Positions 44,953 to 55,906 of a stretch of DNA of 64,000 bases are shown piece after piece (position 1 is the stretch's first letter; every line of letters starts with the position of its first letter). Source of the DNA: Pseudomonas mendocina (GTDB lineage Bacteria; Pseudomonadota; Gammaproteobacteria; Pseudomonadales; Pseudomonadaceae). Location of the stretch: assembly GCF_900636545.1 (NCBI RefSeq), contig NZ_LR134290.1, positions 3,658,001 to 3,722,000 on the forward strand. Reading direction: 5' to 3'. Made by a program: the position numbers and the translations under genes. The notes beneath the pieces are model-generated. The model ran no database searches and was not told the origin of the DNA. It saw nothing but the letters and a program-made list of their open reading frames with translations.

Positions 44953-46022
44953 AGGCGCCTCCCGCGGCGGAACACCAGCACGACGAACACCGGCACGCCG
45001 ACCAGCGCGGTGACGATGCCCACCGGCACGATCACCCCGGGCAGGATCAGCTTGCTGGCGATGGAAGACAACGACAGCAGCAAGGCGCCGACCAGCGCAC
45101 TGGCCGGCAGCAGGAAACGTTGATCCTCACCCACCAGCAGGCGAGCCATGTGCGGGCCGACCAGGCCGACGAAGCCGATGGTGCCGACGAAGGCCACCGC
45201 CGTGGCCGCCAGCAGGCTGATGCGCAGCAACGAGCCATAGCGCAGGCGGCGCACATCGACGCCGAAGCTGCGCGCACGATCCTCGCCCATGCGCAGCAGG
45301 GTCATGCTCGGCGCGGCGCGTAAGGAGAATGGCAGCAGCACGGCGAGCACCGCCGCGAGAATGCCGAGCTTCTCCCAGTTGGCCCGTGCCAGGCTACCTA
45401 GCGTCCAGAACACCAGTTGCTGCAGCACGTCCTCGGTGGCCAGCAGTTGCAGCAGCGACACCAGCGCGTTGCAGCTGAACACCAGGGCGATACCGAACAG
45501 CACCAGGCTCTCCACGCCGGCCCCACGCAGGCGCGACATGGCCTGCAACAGCAGCACCGACAGGCAGGCGAAGACAAACGCCGCCACCGTCACCTGCCCG
45601 CTTGGAGCCAGCCAGTCGATGGCCAGCGGATAGGCGATGGCCAGCGAGGCGCCAAGCGCCGCTGCCGAGGACACGCCGAGGGTGAAGGGGCTGGCCAGCG
45701 GGTTATCGAGGATCGCCTGCATCTCGGCACCAGCCAGCGCCAGCGCGGCGCCCACCAGCACCGCCATCAGCGCGTAGGGCAGGCGCACGTTCCAGATAAT
45801 TACCCGTTCGGTGGCGCTCAGGGCGCCGGGGTCGAGAATGCCGGCCAGCAACTGGCCCAGGCCCATGCCCGAGGCGCCGCTGGCCAGGTCGGCCAGCACA
45901 CTGAGCAGCAGCAGGCCGGCGAGCAACGCCACCAGCAGGGTACGCCGCCACAGCAGGCGCCTGTAACTCAGCGCGGCCGCCGCCAGGGCGGGCGCACCGG
46001 CACTTTGCAGATAGGCACTCAC
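44949..46022 (-). CDS. FecCD-family iron ABC transporter permease
   Basis: 357 residues with about ten helices and the BtuC/FecCD signature near the middle and end (ALALAGAEMQAILDNPLASPFTLGVSSAAALG; GTIGFVGLVGPHMARLLVGEDQRFLLPASALVGALLL). Extended Ala-rich N-terminus. Imports ferric siderophore or heme across the inner membrane. Overlaps genes on both sides by 4 bp. Confidence 0.94.
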   Translation of the reverse strand: MSAYLQSAGAPALAAAALSYRRLLWRRTLLVALLAGLLLLSVLADLASGASGMGLGQLLAGILDPGALSATERVIIWNVRLPYALMAVLVGAALALAGAEMQAILDNPLASPFTLGVSSAAALGASLAIAYPLAIDWLAPSGQVTVAAFVFACLSVLLLQAMSRLRGAGVESLVLFGIALVFSCNALVSLLQLLATEDVLQQLVFWTLGSLARANWEKLGILAAVLAVLLPFSLRAAPSMTLLRMGEDRARSFGVDVRRLRYGSLLRISLLAATAVAFVGTIGFVGLVGPHMARLLVGEDQRFLLPASALVGALLLSLSSIASKLILPGVIVPVGIVTALVGVPVFVVLVFRRGRRL

Positions 46023-47122
46023 GGCGTTGCGTCGATCCAGTAGTGGCCATCCAGGCCAACGGCAAGGAAGCGGTTGATCTCGGCCTGGGTCGCTTGCGGG
46101 TCGAGGTCGGCGAAACGCTCGGGATGAATCCAGCGCGCCATACTCTCGATGGCCAGGATGTTGAACGGCGAGTTGTAGAAGTCATGCCACAGGCCGTGGG
46201 CCTGGCCATCGCGGATCGGTCGCAGCGGCGCGAAGTCGGGGCGCGCGGTGATCTTCGTCAGGCTGTCACGAGCAGTCTTCTCGTCCACCCCGGCACCGAG
46301 CAGCACGCCTGGCTTGCGATTGCCGGTGGCGATGTAGACGTCCGGATCGGCGCTCAGCACGTATTCGACGCTGACGTCACCAATCGCGCCCGGGACCACG
46401 CCAGCGGCGATATTGCGCCCACCGACGGCTTCGACCACACCACCCAGGCCGCTCTTGCCGGTGGTGTGGCCCGGCGCCTGCCAGACGCCAGCCAGCAGTT
46501 CGAGGAACACCTTGGGCCGCTGCGCATCCGGCAGGCCGGCCACGGAATCGGTGACGCGCGCCAGGTGGCGGTCATAGAAGCTCAGATATTCCTGCGCCTC
46601 GAGCTCGCGGCCGAGCAGTTTGCCCAGCGCCTCCAGGCTGACACGGGTGTTCTTGATCGGGTGCACACGAAAATCGATGAACAGCACCGGCACGCCCGCC
46701 GCCGCCAGCAGGTCGGCGACCGGGCTGTGCTGGGTCGGGCCTTCACCGGCGATGCTGAACACTGCCAGATCCGGCTTGAGTGCCAGAATCTGCTCGGCAC
46801 TGACGCTCTGCTCCGAGGCCTGGCCGATCAGCGGAATCTTGGCGATGTCCGGGTACTGTTCGGCATACACCTCGTAGGTGTGCGGGTCGAGCAGGCGCAT
46901 GTCGTTCTGCCAGCCGACCACCCGCTGGAAGGGTGCTTCGCGGTCAAGCAGGGCCAGGGCGAAGAACAAGCGCCCTTCGCCCAGCACCACGCGCTTGGGC
47001 TCGGCCGGCACTTCGACCTTGCGCCCGAGCACGTCGGTGACTTCCACGGCATGGGCGGAGCCGGCCAGGGCCAGCAGCAACAGGGGCAGCGCGAGTACGC
47101 GCCGCAGCGGGGAGATATTCAC
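46019..47122 (-). CDS. Periplasmic iron-siderophore/heme binding protein
   Basis: 367 residues. Signal peptide to about residue 25 (LALAGSAHA), then the cluster-A binding protein fold (VTDVLGRKVEVPAEPKRVVLGEG; QILALKPDLAVFS; VPVLFIDFR). It delivers substrate to the permease encoded next. Starts 20 bp after the PiuC-like gene. Confidence 0.92.
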   Translation of the reverse strand: MNISPLRRVLALPLLLLALAGSAHAVEVTDVLGRKVEVPAEPKRVVLGEGRLFFALALLDREAPFQRVVGWQNDMRLLDPHTYEVYAEQYPDIAKIPLIGQASEQSVSAEQILALKPDLAVFSIAGEGPTQHSPVADLLAAAGVPVLFIDFRVHPIKNTRVSLEALGKLLGRELEAQEYLSFYDRHLARVTDSVAGLPDAQRPKVFLELLAGVWQAPGHTTGKSGLGGVVEAVGGRNIAAGVVPGAIGDVSVEYVLSADPDVYIATGNRKPGVLLGAGVDEKTARDSLTKITARPDFAPLRPIRDGQAHGLWHDFYNSPFNILAIESMARWIHPERFADLDPQATQAEINRFLAVGLDGHYWIDATP

Positions 47123-47142
47123 GGCAATGACCTCGAATGGAT

Positions 47143-47823
47143 TCAGGTGTCGCTCCAGCGGCGGAGCAGGTTGTGGTAGACGCCGGTAAGTTCCAGCAGT
47201 GATTGGTCGTCGGCGCCCTGGGCGGTGAGGCGCTGGATGGCCACGTCCATGTCCAGCAGAATCTGCCGCTGGCTGTCCTCGCGTACCAGGCTCTCGATCC
47301 AGAAGAACGAGGCCAGGCGCTCACCGCGGGTGACCGCCTCGACGCGATGCAGGCTGCTGCCGGGATAGAGCACCAGGTTTCCGGCCGCCAGCTTCACGCG
47401 CTGCTCGCCGAAGGTGTCGCGGATCACCAGCTCGCCGCCGTCGTAGCTGGCCGGGTCGGCCAGGAACAGCGTCGCCGACAGGTCGGTACGCACGCGCTCG
47501 CGCACGCCCTTGATGCCGCGAATGGCGTTGTCGACATGAAAGCCAAAGGCCTCGCCATCACCGTAGCGATTGAACAGCGGCGGATAGATGCGTTTGGGCA
47601 GGGCAGCCGACATGAACAAGGCGTTGTCCGACAGGCGCCGCAGGATCAGCTCACCGAACTGGCGCGCCAGCGGATTGTCCTCGTCCAACTGGCGGTTGGC
47701 CTTGACCTGCGCCGACTGCACACCAGCGGTGACCTTGCCGTCGACCCAGGGTTGCGCCAGCAGTTGCCGGCGCACCTCGTCCACTTCCTCAGCGCTGAGC
47801 AGCCCTTCGATTTCGATCAGCAT
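47143..47823 (-). CDS. piuC: PKHD-type Fe(II)/2-oxoglutarate dioxygenase (PiuC)
   Basis: 226 residues. Iron triad His96-x-Asp98 (FHVDNA) and His159 (SLHRVEAV), 2-oxoglutarate Arg169. The family is found beside TonB siderophore receptors, as PiuC is beside PiuA in P. aeruginosa, and is proposed to act on siderophores. Starts at the last base of the receptor stop, one-base overlap. Confidence 0.93.
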   Translation of the reverse strand: MLIEIEGLLSAEEVDEVRRQLLAQPWVDGKVTAGVQSAQVKANRQLDEDNPLARQFGELILRRLSDNALFMSAALPKRIYPPLFNRYGDGEAFGFHVDNAIRGIKGVRERVRTDLSATLFLADPASYDGGELVIRDTFGEQRVKLAAGNLVLYPGSSLHRVEAVTRGERLASFFWIESLVREDSQRQILLDMDVAIQRLTAQGADDQSLLELTGVYHNLLRRWSDT

Positions 47824-50168
47824 CAGAAGCTGTAATCCACGCTGGCGGTGACGGTACGCCCGGCGCCTGGTACGCCGTACAGCTGGAAGCCATCGAGCGA
47901 AGCGCCGATGCGGCTGTAGTAGAACTTGTTGAACAGGTTGTCGACGTTCAGGTTGAGCGTGGTGCTGGCGTCCACCTGATAACGTGCGGCGACGCTGTGC
48001 AGCCAGTAACCCGGCGCCTTCTCGTGGTCGCGGGTGTAGATGGCCGCCACCCCGCCCGGGCCGTCGGCGTAGCTGCTGTTGTTGTTCAGACCACCAACGT
48101 ACTTGTTGTCGCTGTAGCGGCGACGGCCGACGTAGTTGGCGCCGTAGCTGACACTGAGGTCATCGCTGAGGTCGTAGGTGGTCCACAGGTTGGCGGTCAG
48201 GTCGGGGACGTTCTTCGCCTCCTCGCCCTTGTTGACGCCCTTGGTCTGGCGGCTCTTCATCGCTGCGAAGCCGGCGTAAGCGCTCCACTTCGAGGTCAGC
48301 TGGCCCTGCAGGCCCAGCTCGATGCCGTCGACCCGCTTGGCCGGCAGCGCACGCACCGGCGAGGCCTCGCCTTCGCTGTATTCCCAGCTGTTCTCCAGCT
48401 CGGTGCGGAAGATCGCGGCGGTCAGGCCCAGGCGCTCGTCGAGCAGCTCCCACTTGGTGCCCAGCTCGTAGGTGCTGGCCTTGGCCGGCTCGTAGTTGGC
48501 CGTGCTGGCTGCGCCATAGACCTGGTTGTTGGTGGTCGCGCCGATGGCCGAAGGCTGCGACGACTGGCTGTAGGACAGGTAGATGCTGCCGTTGTGCGCC
48601 GGCTTGAAGACCAGCCCGGCGCGGCCGCCGAAGGTATCGTCGCGACGACTGGTTTCGTTACCACCGTTCTCGGTGCTGACCTTCCAGCGGTCATAGCGCA
48701 GCGACAGCAGCAGTTGCCATTGCGGGCTGAACGTCAGGGTGTCGGAAACGTACAGGCCGGCATCCTTCACCTCAGTGGCCGCATCGCCGTAGCCCTTGCG
48801 CTCGTAGGTAGAAGCGAAGTGGTGGGCCGGGTCGGTCATGTCGAAGAACATCGCGCCGTCCGGCACCTTCATGCTCTTGTGCAGGCCAGCGTAGGTTTCC
48901 TTGTACAACTCGATGCCGGTGACCGCCTGGTGGCCGATGCCGCCGGTGGCGAAGGCGAAGCTCAGGTCGGTCTGGTTGTCGATGATCGAATAGCGCTTGG
49001 ACAGGCCGAAGTCGCTGCCGCGCAGATAGCCGTAACGGGTGTCGCCGCTGTTGGCGTAGTCGGTATACGCATTGACGCCGTTGACCGAGCTTACCGGGCC
49101 AACGCCGACATAGCCGAGGCTGGCGCAGCGCGTGCCGGTGCAGTTGCGGCTGCCATCGGCGTTGGCGGCGACGAAGCGCGCCGGCGACAGCACCGCCCAG
49201 TTGTCGGTCTGCTGCCAGCGCAACTGGTTGCGCAGCGTGGTGCTGTCATCGAAGTCATGCTCGACCAGACCGGTCAGCGAGCGCGTCTCGGTCTGCTGGG
49301 TGTACAGGCTGGAGTCGCCGTACCAGGCATCGCGCGATACCCCGGGCATGCGCTTGCCATCGGTGCCACGCTGGATCGGCACGCCGCCGTCCGGGGTGTT
49401 CTCGTCCTTCTGGTAGAAGGCATCGAGCCAGAAACGGGTGTCGGTGCCCAGGCCGAAGCCGAAGGACGTGGCCAGGCCCCAGCGGTCGTAGTCGACTTCG
49501 TCGCGCTCGGCCACGGCGTTGCCATGCTTCATCAGGTTGATGCGCAGCGCGCTGGTGTCGTTGATCTCGCGGTTGATGTCCGCGGTCAGGCGCTTGTAGT
49601 TGTCGCTGCCGATGCCCGCCGAAAGCTTGCCGTCATCGCCGAGGTGGGCGCGCTTGCTGACCAGATTGACGCTGCCACCGATGGCCGAGACGCCCGACTC
49701 CACCGAGCCGGTGCCCTTGTAGACCTCGGCCTGTTCCAGATTGAAGGTGTCGGTGCGGCTGGACATGCCGGAATCCCGCACGCCATCGACAGTCAGGCTC
49801 TGCTCCGAGGAGAAACCGCGAATGGAGAACAGGTCGCCCCAGCCCAGGTTGCCTTCGCCGGACATGAAGGTGATGCCCGGCACGTTACGCAGCACGTCCT
49901 GCAGGGTCTGCGCGTTCTGTTCCTCGAGCACCTCGCGCGGCACCACGTTGACGCTCTGCGGCGCGTCGAGCAGCGGTACGGCGATCTTCGCCGACGAAGC
50001 GCGGTCAGCCTTGTAGGGTACGTTCTGACCGGTCACCTGAGTGGCCGGCAGTTCGACCGCAGCGTCGTCAGCCAACGCCGGCAGGGCGCAGGCGCCAAGC
50101 ATCAGGCCGAACGCCGGGGCCAGCGTTCTGGACAGACTGGGGGGAGCAGCGGGAAACACTTGGGACAT
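47823..50168 (-). CDS. TonB-dependent siderophore receptor (PiuA/Fiu-like)
   Basis: 781 residues. Signal peptide ending near residue 33 (ALPALADDA), plug with [34 protein letters not shown] and [19 protein letters not shown], then a 22-strand barrel ending in Phe ([10 protein letters not shown]). No STN domain, so it does not signal through a FecR. The pairing with PiuC points to a catecholate-type receptor. First gene of a five-gene iron operon; the divergent two-component system likely controls it, with Fur. Confidence 0.92.
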   Translation of the reverse strand: MSQVFPAAPPSLSRTLAPAFGLMLGACALPALADDAAVELPATQVTGQNVPYKADRASSAKIAVPLLDAPQSVNVVPREVLEEQNAQTLQDVLRNVPGITFMSGEGNLGWGDLFSIRGFSSEQSLTVDGVRDSGMSSRTDTFNLEQAEVYKGTGSVESGVSAIGGSVNLVSKRAHLGDDGKLSAGIGSDNYKRLTADINREINDTSALRINLMKHGNAVAERDEVDYDRWGLATSFGFGLGTDTRFWLDAFYQKDENTPDGGVPIQRGTDGKRMPGVSRDAWYGDSSLYTQQTETRSLTGLVEHDFDDSTTLRNQLRWQQTDNWAVLSPARFVAANADGSRNCTGTRCASLGYVGVGPVSSVNGVNAYTDYANSGDTRYGYLRGSDFGLSKRYSIIDNQTDLSFAFATGGIGHQAVTGIELYKETYAGLHKSMKVPDGAMFFDMTDPAHHFASTYERKGYGDAATEVKDAGLYVSDTLTFSPQWQLLLSLRYDRWKVSTENGGNETSRRDDTFGGRAGLVFKPAHNGSIYLSYSQSSQPSAIGATTNNQVYGAASTANYEPAKASTYELGTKWELLDERLGLTAAIFRTELENSWEYSEGEASPVRALPAKRVDGIELGLQGQLTSKWSAYAGFAAMKSRQTKGVNKGEEAKNVPDLTANLWTTYDLSDDLSVSYGANYVGRRRYSDNKYVGGLNNNSSYADGPGGVAAIYTRDHEKAPGYWLHSVAARYQVDASTTLNLNVDNLFNKFYYSRIGASLDGFQLYGVPGAGRTVTASVDYSF

Positions 50169-50181
50169 CGAGATTCCTTAA

Positions 50182-50198
50182 ATACAATCAGTCGCATT
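50182..50198. promoter_or_regulatory. Candidate degenerate Fur box
   Basis: ATACAATCAGTCGCATT, read on the minus strand, matches about 11 of 17 positions of the Pseudomonas Fur pattern, 14 bp before the receptor start. Longer arms AATACAA/TTGTATT frame it at 50181-50204. Confidence 0.35.
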
Positions 50199-50346
50199 TG
50201 TATTCGAGGAATTCTATCGATTGCGCTCAGGCCCCCTGGCGGTCGAGATGTATCGGTAATCGCATGTCCATGCGCACCACAACATTCCATTACATTTGCC
50301 TGACGACACCGGTGTAAGGTGCTCGTCCCGCCCACAGGTGATGCCC

Positions 50347-51069
50347 ATGTCCCGACCGGATCACATCCTCATCGTCGATGACGACCCCGAGATTCGCCAG
50401 TTGCTGTCCACCTACCTCAGCGATGCCGGCTACCAGACCTGCGTGGCCAGCCAGGGCGTGGAGATGCGCAAGCGCCTAGAGGAGCAGTTGATCGACCTGG
50501 TTGTGCTCGACCTGATGCTGCCCGGCGAAGATGGCCTGAGCCTGTGCCGCGAGCTGCGCGTGCGCAGCAACATTCCGGTGATCATGCTCACCGCGCGCGG
50601 CACCCTGGTCGACCGCATCGTCGGCCTGGAGATGGGCGCTGACGACTACCTGCCCAAGCCTTTCGACCCACGTGAACTGCTGGCGCGGATCAAGGTGGTG
50701 CTGCGCCGCACGCAGAGCTTCCCCGATCGCGCCCGCCTCGATGAGGCCACCACCCTGCGCTTCGCCGGCTGGCGCCTGGACACCGCCACGCGGCAGTTGC
50801 GCTCGCCCGCCGGCCTGGTGATCAGCCTCGGCAATTCCGACTACCGCGTGCTGCGTCTGCTGCTGCAACACCCCAACCGTCCACTAAGCCGCGACTTCCT
50901 CCTCGGCCATGCCTTCGACAAGGAACGCGCGCCCTTCGACCGCAGCATCGACGTGTGCATCAGCCGCTTGCGCCAGCATCTGGAAGACGATCCGCGTGCG
51001 CCCAGGCTGATCCGCACCGTGCGCAACGAGGGCTATGCACTGACCGTCGAAGAGGTGGAGCAAGGGTGA
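50347..51069 (+). CDS. OmpR-family response regulator
   Basis: 240 residues. Receiver with Asp11-13 pocket, phosphoacceptor Asp55 (LVVLDLMLPGEDG), TAR and PKPFDP; winged-helix domain ending RTVRNEGYALTVE. Start at 50347 gives proper spacing from AGG; the ATG at 50341 is too near. Divergent from the receptor operon, like PfeR/PirR regulators of siderophore receptors. Overlaps the kinase by GTGA. Confidence 0.9.
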   Translation: MSRPDHILIVDDDPEIRQLLSTYLSDAGYQTCVASQGVEMRKRLEEQLIDLVVLDLMLPGEDGLSLCRELRVRSNIPVIMLTARGTLVDRIVGLEMGADDYLPKPFDPRELLARIKVVLRRTQSFPDRARLDEATTLRFAGWRLDTATRQLRSPAGLVISLGNSDYRVLRLLLQHPNRPLSRDFLLGHAFDKERAPFDRSIDVCISRLRQHLEDDPRAPRLIRTVRNEGYALTVEEVEQG

Positions 51070-52445
51070 AGCGCTTCTGGCCCGACTCGCTGTCCGGTCG
51101 CCTGGTGCTGATTCTGGTGACCGGCCTGCTCGCCGCGCAGGTTCTCACCAGCAGCATCTGGTACGAAGTGCGCCATGGCCAGGTGCTGGAGATTCCCACC
51201 CGCCTGCTGGCGACACGCCTGGCCGATCTGATCCTGCTCGACCGGCACGATCCGCAGCAGGCCATGGCGCTGATTCGTGCGCTGCAGGCCGATGACTTTC
51301 GCCTGCTCGAACGCCCGCCGAGCACGTCGGCACTGGACAAGGCCGACCGCGATCGCGAAACGCTGCTGCGCGAAGTGGTCGAGCAACGTACCGGCGCCGC
51401 TCCCCAACTGCGCCTGCTGAGCCTCGAGGTGCTCGATCAGCACGGCCACCCGGCCAGCCTGCCGGTGCTGTTCGGCACGGGCACGGCCAGCGGCCGCTTT
51501 CTGGTGGAGCTGCAACTGCCCAGCGGCCCGCAGCTCTACCTGCAAGTCACGGAGGAACAGGGCTGGACCAATACCCCGCCGCTGTCACTGCTGCTCGACT
51601 ACCTGACGCGCATCTACCTGCTGCGCATCGTCGTGGTGGTGCTGATCGCCCTGCTCGCCGTGCGCCTGGTGATGCGCCCGCTGCAACGCATGACCGGCGC
51701 TGCCGAAGCGCTCGGACAGGACATCCATCGCCCGCCGTTACCGGTCGAAGGCCCACGCGAGGTACGCCAGGCCGCGCAGGCATTCAACGCCATGCAGCGC
51801 CGCCTGATCGACAGCATTGCCGAGCGCACGCGCTTCTTCGCGGCCGTCTCCCACGACCTGCGCACGCCGATCACGCGCCTGCGTCTGCGCGCCGAAATGC
51901 TCGCCGACGAAGGCACCCGCCAGCGCTTTCGCGACGACCTGCAGCGCATGGAGCAGATGGTTTCGGCCAGCCTCGACTTCCTGCGCAGCGGCGAGCTGGA
52001 CGACGCTCGCGAGCAGGTGGATATCAATGCGCTGCTGCAGGGTCTGCAGGCGGATTTTCATGATCTCGGTGCCGAGGTGGCGATCCATGGCAGCGCACGC
52101 CCGCTGGTGGCCCACGCCAGCGGCCTGCACCGCTGCCTGCAGAACCTGCTGGAAAATGCCGTGCGGCACGCCGGAGGCATCATCGAAGTCCAACTCGACG
52201 ACAGCGCCGAGCGCCTGCACATCGGCATCGCCGACCGTGGACCGGGTATCGACGAGGCGTTGCTGGAACGTGTCATGGAACCCTTTTATCGTGAGGACGA
52301 AGCACGCAGCGAAGACACTGCCGGCTACGGCCTCGGCCTGAGCATTGCCCGACAGATCGCCAGCGCCCATGGCGGCAGCCTCACCCTGCAACCTCGCGAA
52401 GGCGGCGGGCTGTTGGCGATACTCGACCTGCCCCGTCAGGGTTGA
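51066..52445 (+). CDS. EnvZ-type sensor histidine kinase
   Basis: 459 residues, GTG start. TM1 about 12-31, periplasmic part about 32-180, TM2 about 183-201, HAMP, DHp with His263 (VSHDLRTPITRL), HATPase with NLLENAVRHAGG, DRGPGID and GYGLGLSIA. Partner of the response regulator; the place beside a TonB receptor suggests sensing of the ferric siderophore in the periplasm. Confidence 0.9.
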   Translation: MKRFWPDSLSGRLVLILVTGLLAAQVLTSSIWYEVRHGQVLEIPTRLLATRLADLILLDRHDPQQAMALIRALQADDFRLLERPPSTSALDKADRDRETLLREVVEQRTGAAPQLRLLSLEVLDQHGHPASLPVLFGTGTASGRFLVELQLPSGPQLYLQVTEEQGWTNTPPLSLLLDYLTRIYLLRIVVVVLIALLAVRLVMRPLQRMTGAAEALGQDIHRPPLPVEGPREVRQAAQAFNAMQRRLIDSIAERTRFFAAVSHDLRTPITRLRLRAEMLADEGTRQRFRDDLQRMEQMVSASLDFLRSGELDDAREQVDINALLQGLQADFHDLGAEVAIHGSARPLVAHASGLHRCLQNLLENAVRHAGGIIEVQLDDSAERLHIGIADRGPGIDEALLERVMEPFYREDEARSEDTAGYGLGLSIARQIASAHGGSLTLQPREGGGLLAILDLPRQG

Positions 52446-52888
52446 TGGCTGCATTGCTGCGGTCGCTGTTTACCTCGACCCCAGAGACAAACAAGCCCTT
52501 CAACGGCGAGAGGCTTGAATTCCCCCAATACACTGCCAATAGGTCGGCGTCATTTTTTCAACAAAACAAGTAACATCATATTGCCATCACGCCGTGGCTT
52601 GATATTCTGCTGACGCCAGATCACTTCGAGTGTCGAGCCTTACCCGCCCGCTTGTAGGCATTCCGGCAACGCCCAAGCCACTCGCTGCCGCCAGCGACGC
52701 CCCGGAAACCTGCACGAGCCTCCGCCCTCAACGCCTGGCCGAACGCCCGGCCAGCTCTTCTCCAGCGCAATTCACTCGTCATCTAGGCACCGCTGCACAC
52801 ATCGCCACGCATGCCTGCCCATCGCCTTGAGGCAGCCATGCCCGCTGCAGACCACAGGTTCTACGAGAACGCGTCACAAGGAGTTGTC
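52446..52888 (+). other. Intergenic region with chemoreceptor promoter
   Basis: 443 bp without a gene. TTGCCA at 52581-52586 and TATTCT at 52603-52608 with 16 bases between is the best sigma-70-like promoter; AAGGAG at 52878-52883 is the ribosome site for the next gene. Confidence 0.45.
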
Positions 52889-54853
52889 ATGAATACGCTT
52901 GCTAGAGTGCTGCTTGACCTGAGTGTCCGTAAGAAACTCATGGCCGGTTTCGGCCTGATCCTGCTCATCACCCTGTGCATCGCCTGGATAGGCCACTGGG
53001 CACTGGAAACCAGCCTGACCCGCTTCGACAACCTGTTGGGCGTCAACGCCATCGACAGCAAGCTGACCCAGGCCCGGCAACAGGAAAAGAACTACATCAT
53101 CCGCGGGGAAACCCAGTACCTGAACCAGGCCGTCGCCCTTGCCGACGAGATCGGCGCCCAGGCCCAAGCCAGCGAAACGCGCCTGCAATTGCCGGAGAAC
53201 AAGGCGCTGATGCGTCAGATCAAGGAAGACGTCGAGCGCTACCGCGCGGAACTGCTCCACCTGCAGGAAACCACCAACAGCAACCAGCAGGTTCAGAAGG
53301 CCATGGAAGATTCCGCCAGGGCAGCGCTCGAACGTTTCGAGTCACTGGCCGAACGACTGCGCCAGGCCGCCGTCGAGCAGATTCGCCAGACCAACGACAC
53401 CAGCAGTATCGAACTGCTGGATCACGCCAACCTGGCCAACACCCTGTCCACCGAGCTGCTCGAAGCCAGGCGCAGGGAGAAGGATTTCCTCCTGCGCGGC
53501 GAAGACAGCTATGCCAGCAAGCTGGATGAACATTTCCAGTCGCTGGCAAGCAACGGCGAGAAACTCCAGCGCCTGACCCTGGATACGCAGGCGCGCCAGA
53601 CGCTCGACGAAGCCATGCGTTCGCTCGGCGAATACCGCGAGCAATTCAAGAGCATGCGCGCCAGCCTGCAAGCCCGTGACCAGTCCGAGCAGGCGATGAC
53701 CGAACGCGCCCGCGAGGTCGCGGCGGCCTCCAGCAAATCGCTGGGCCTGCAACGCACCCTGCTGGAGAGCGACTCCAACGACGCCAAGCACATGATCATC
53801 CTGGCGGCGGTGGCGGCGTTCGTCCTCGGTGTGCTTTGCGCCCTGCTGATTACCCAGGTGATCGTCGGCCCATTGCAACGCGTCGTCGCTGTCGCGCGTC
53901 AGGTCGCCAGTGGCGACCTGACACTCGATGTACGCAGCGAACGCCGCGACGAACTGGGCCAGCTGATGCAGGCCATGCAGACCATGACCGAGAGCCTGCG
54001 CGACCTCATCGGCAGACTTGGTGCAGGCATCACCCAACTCGCCACCGCCGCCGAAGAGCTGTCGGCAGTCACCGAGCAGACCAGCGCCGGGGTCACCGAG
54101 CAGCGCATGGAGACCGAGCAGGTTGCCACCGCCATGAACGAGATGGCGGCTACGGTGCTGGACGTCGCACGCAACGCCGAGAACGCGGCCACCTCGGCCA
54201 GCGACGCAGAGGAACAGACACGCCAGGGCGGCACCGTAGTGCAGCAGGCCATCACCAGCATCGAGCAGTTGGCACACACGGTTGAGGCCTCCGCCGAAGC
54301 CATCGGTCGCCTCAAGGGCGACAGCGCCAACATCGGCACCGTGCTGGACGTGATCAAGAGCATCGCCGAGCAGACCAACCTCCTCGCACTCAACGCCGCG
54401 ATCGAGGCCGCGCGTGCAGGTGATGCCGGCCGCGGCTTCGCCGTGGTCGCCGACGAGGTACGGGCTCTGGCGCGCCGCACGCAGGAATCCACCCAGCAGA
54501 TCGAACAACTGATCGAAGCCCTACAAAGTGGCGCCGAAAATGCCGTGGGCGTGATGAACAGAAGCCGCAGCATGGCCGGCGATACCGTGGACGCCGCGCG
54601 CCAGGCCGGCACTGCACTGACGCTGATCGACGAGGCCGTGTCGCGTATCCAGCAAATGAACCAGCAGATCGCCACCGCATCCGAACAACAGAGCTCGGTG
54701 GCCGAGGAGATCAACCGCAGCATTTCCAATATCCGCGACATCGCCGAACAGTCGGCAGCAGCCACCGAGGAAACCTCGGCCGCCAGCGTCGACCTGGCAC
54801 GTCTGGGTAGCGACCTGCAACAACAGGTCAACCGCTTCCGGGTCAGCGCCTGA
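52889..54853 (+). CDS. Methyl-accepting chemotaxis protein with HBM sensor (McpS-like)
   Basis: 654 residues. TM1 about 17-36, a long helical bimodular periplasmic region about 40-300 with two matching blocks ([19 protein letters not shown] and [19 protein letters not shown]), TM2 about 303-323, HAMP and signalling tip [19 protein letters not shown]. The duplicated (E/R)K(N/D)(Y/F)(I/L)(I/L)RG(E)xxY signature is typical of HBM sensors such as McpS, which bind TCA-cycle acids. Ligand here is inferred only. Confidence 0.92.
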   Translation: MNTLARVLLDLSVRKKLMAGFGLILLITLCIAWIGHWALETSLTRFDNLLGVNAIDSKLTQARQQEKNYIIRGETQYLNQAVALADEIGAQAQASETRLQLPENKALMRQIKEDVERYRAELLHLQETTNSNQQVQKAMEDSARAALERFESLAERLRQAAVEQIRQTNDTSSIELLDHANLANTLSTELLEARRREKDFLLRGEDSYASKLDEHFQSLASNGEKLQRLTLDTQARQTLDEAMRSLGEYREQFKSMRASLQARDQSEQAMTERAREVAAASSKSLGLQRTLLESDSNDAKHMIILAAVAAFVLGVLCALLITQVIVGPLQRVVAVARQVASGDLTLDVRSERRDELGQLMQAMQTMTESLRDLIGRLGAGITQLATAAEELSAVTEQTSAGVTEQRMETEQVATAMNEMAATVLDVARNAENAATSASDAEEQTRQGGTVVQQAITSIEQLAHTVEASAEAIGRLKGDSANIGTVLDVIKSIAEQTNLLALNAAIEAARAGDAGRGFAVVADEVRALARRTQESTQQIEQLIEALQSGAENAVGVMNRSRSMAGDTVDAARQAGTALTLIDEAVSRIQQMNQQIATASEQQSSVAEEINRSISNIRDIAEQSAAATEETSAASVDLARLGSDLQQQVNRFRVSA

Positions 54854-54858
54854 GCCCC

Positions 54859-54884
54859 GCGGCCCGATGTACGCATCGGGCCGC
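54859..54884 (+). terminator. Hairpin terminator
   Basis: GCGGCCCGATG-TACG-CATCGGGCCGC, perfect 11-base stem five bases after the chemoreceptor stop; no clear T-run. Confidence 0.7.
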
Positions 54885-54979
54885 ACCGCTCACCGGCGAA
54901 GCTCCAGCCCCCTTCCCCAGCGACAAGCCTGCCGATACCCTGTCGCCCGAACGCAACGGACAGCTTTGGCAGGACGCAC

Positions 54980-55759
54980 ATGACCCCGCGGATTTTCATC
55001 GTCACCACGCCCCACACCAGCGAGTTTCCCAATCCGATCACCTTTGCCGAGGGCGCGCCGCTGACGGTCGGCGAGGCGTACCGGGGCGATGAAGGCTGGG
55101 ATAACTGGCTCTTCTGCAGCACGCCGGGCCAGGAATCTGGCTGGGTGCCGGAGCAAGTCATCGAACGGCTCGACGCCCCGCACGCCCGGGCTCGTGAGGC
55201 CTACACCGCGCGTGAACTCGACGTGCAACTTGGCGAACGACTGATCGCGTCGCGCCACCTCAACGGCTGGCTGTGGTGCACACGCGAAGCGACTGCCGAG
55301 TCTGGCTGGGTGCCGCAGGCCAACCTCGCCGAACAGGCGCCTGCCTGCGTGGTGCAGGAGGAAGTCAGCGGCTGTGGCATCGCCGCGGTCGCCAACATCC
55401 TTGGCAAGCGCTACGCCGAGATGAAGGCCGTCGCCAATGCCATGGGCATTCATGCCGAAGACGAGTCGTTGTGGTCCGATACCCAGTACGTGCGCCGCCT
55501 GCTCGCCAGCGGCGGCGCGAGGGCGGCAACCGGCGAGACGCCTTTCATTTCCTGGGAGGCCCTGCCGGACCTGGCTTTGCTGGCCATCAAGCACCACCAG
55601 GAAAACGGTCGCGACTTCTGGCATTGGGTGGTATTCGAACGCACGGCCGGCCAGATGCACGTGCTGGATTCGGCCAGCTATCTACCCTCCAACGTGCGTA
55701 CCGACTTCACCGCCATGCAGCCGAAATGGTTTATCGCAGTGCACAGGGCCAACGCCTGA
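54980..55759 (+). CDS. Two SH3-like domains fused to C39-like cysteine peptidase domain
   Basis: 259 residues. Two SH3-like repeats each close with the same string (ESGWVP at about 52-57 and 107-112). The C-terminal half has a papain/C39-like triad: Cys132 in SGCGIAAVANILG, His215 in FWHWVVFE and Asp230 in HVLDSAS. No signal peptide, so probably cytosolic or a substrate-binding partner domain. Function not known; could process a peptide or be a non-catalytic binding protein. Confidence 0.75.
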   Translation: MTPRIFIVTTPHTSEFPNPITFAEGAPLTVGEAYRGDEGWDNWLFCSTPGQESGWVPEQVIERLDAPHARAREAYTARELDVQLGERLIASRHLNGWLWCTREATAESGWVPQANLAEQAPACVVQEEVSGCGIAAVANILGKRYAEMKAVANAMGIHAEDESLWSDTQYVRRLLASGGARAATGETPFISWEALPDLALLAIKHHQENGRDFWHWVVFERTAGQMHVLDSASYLPSNVRTDFTAMQPKWFIAVHRANA

Positions 55760-55906
55760 CAGGCCCTGCAACTGCGCCATTCAGGTAAATGACGCAGTTG
55801 CCCGCGACCTCTGGCCACGCCTGGATAACGCTAATTGATCTTATTTAAATTTCGTTAGCCTGATAATCTTGCCGCCCCGTTTCCTGCCTGCCCGGATAGT
55901 CCCTCG

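Noticed and set aside
47997..50303. 768-codon frame antisense to the TonB receptor
   Set aside because: Shadow frame in high-GC DNA; the sense strand encodes a full receptor with conserved motifs.
55835..55880. Fur box before the di-heme/imelysin operon
   Set aside because: GATAATC is present but the surrounding bases do not form a convincing Fur dyad, though iron control is expected for this operon.
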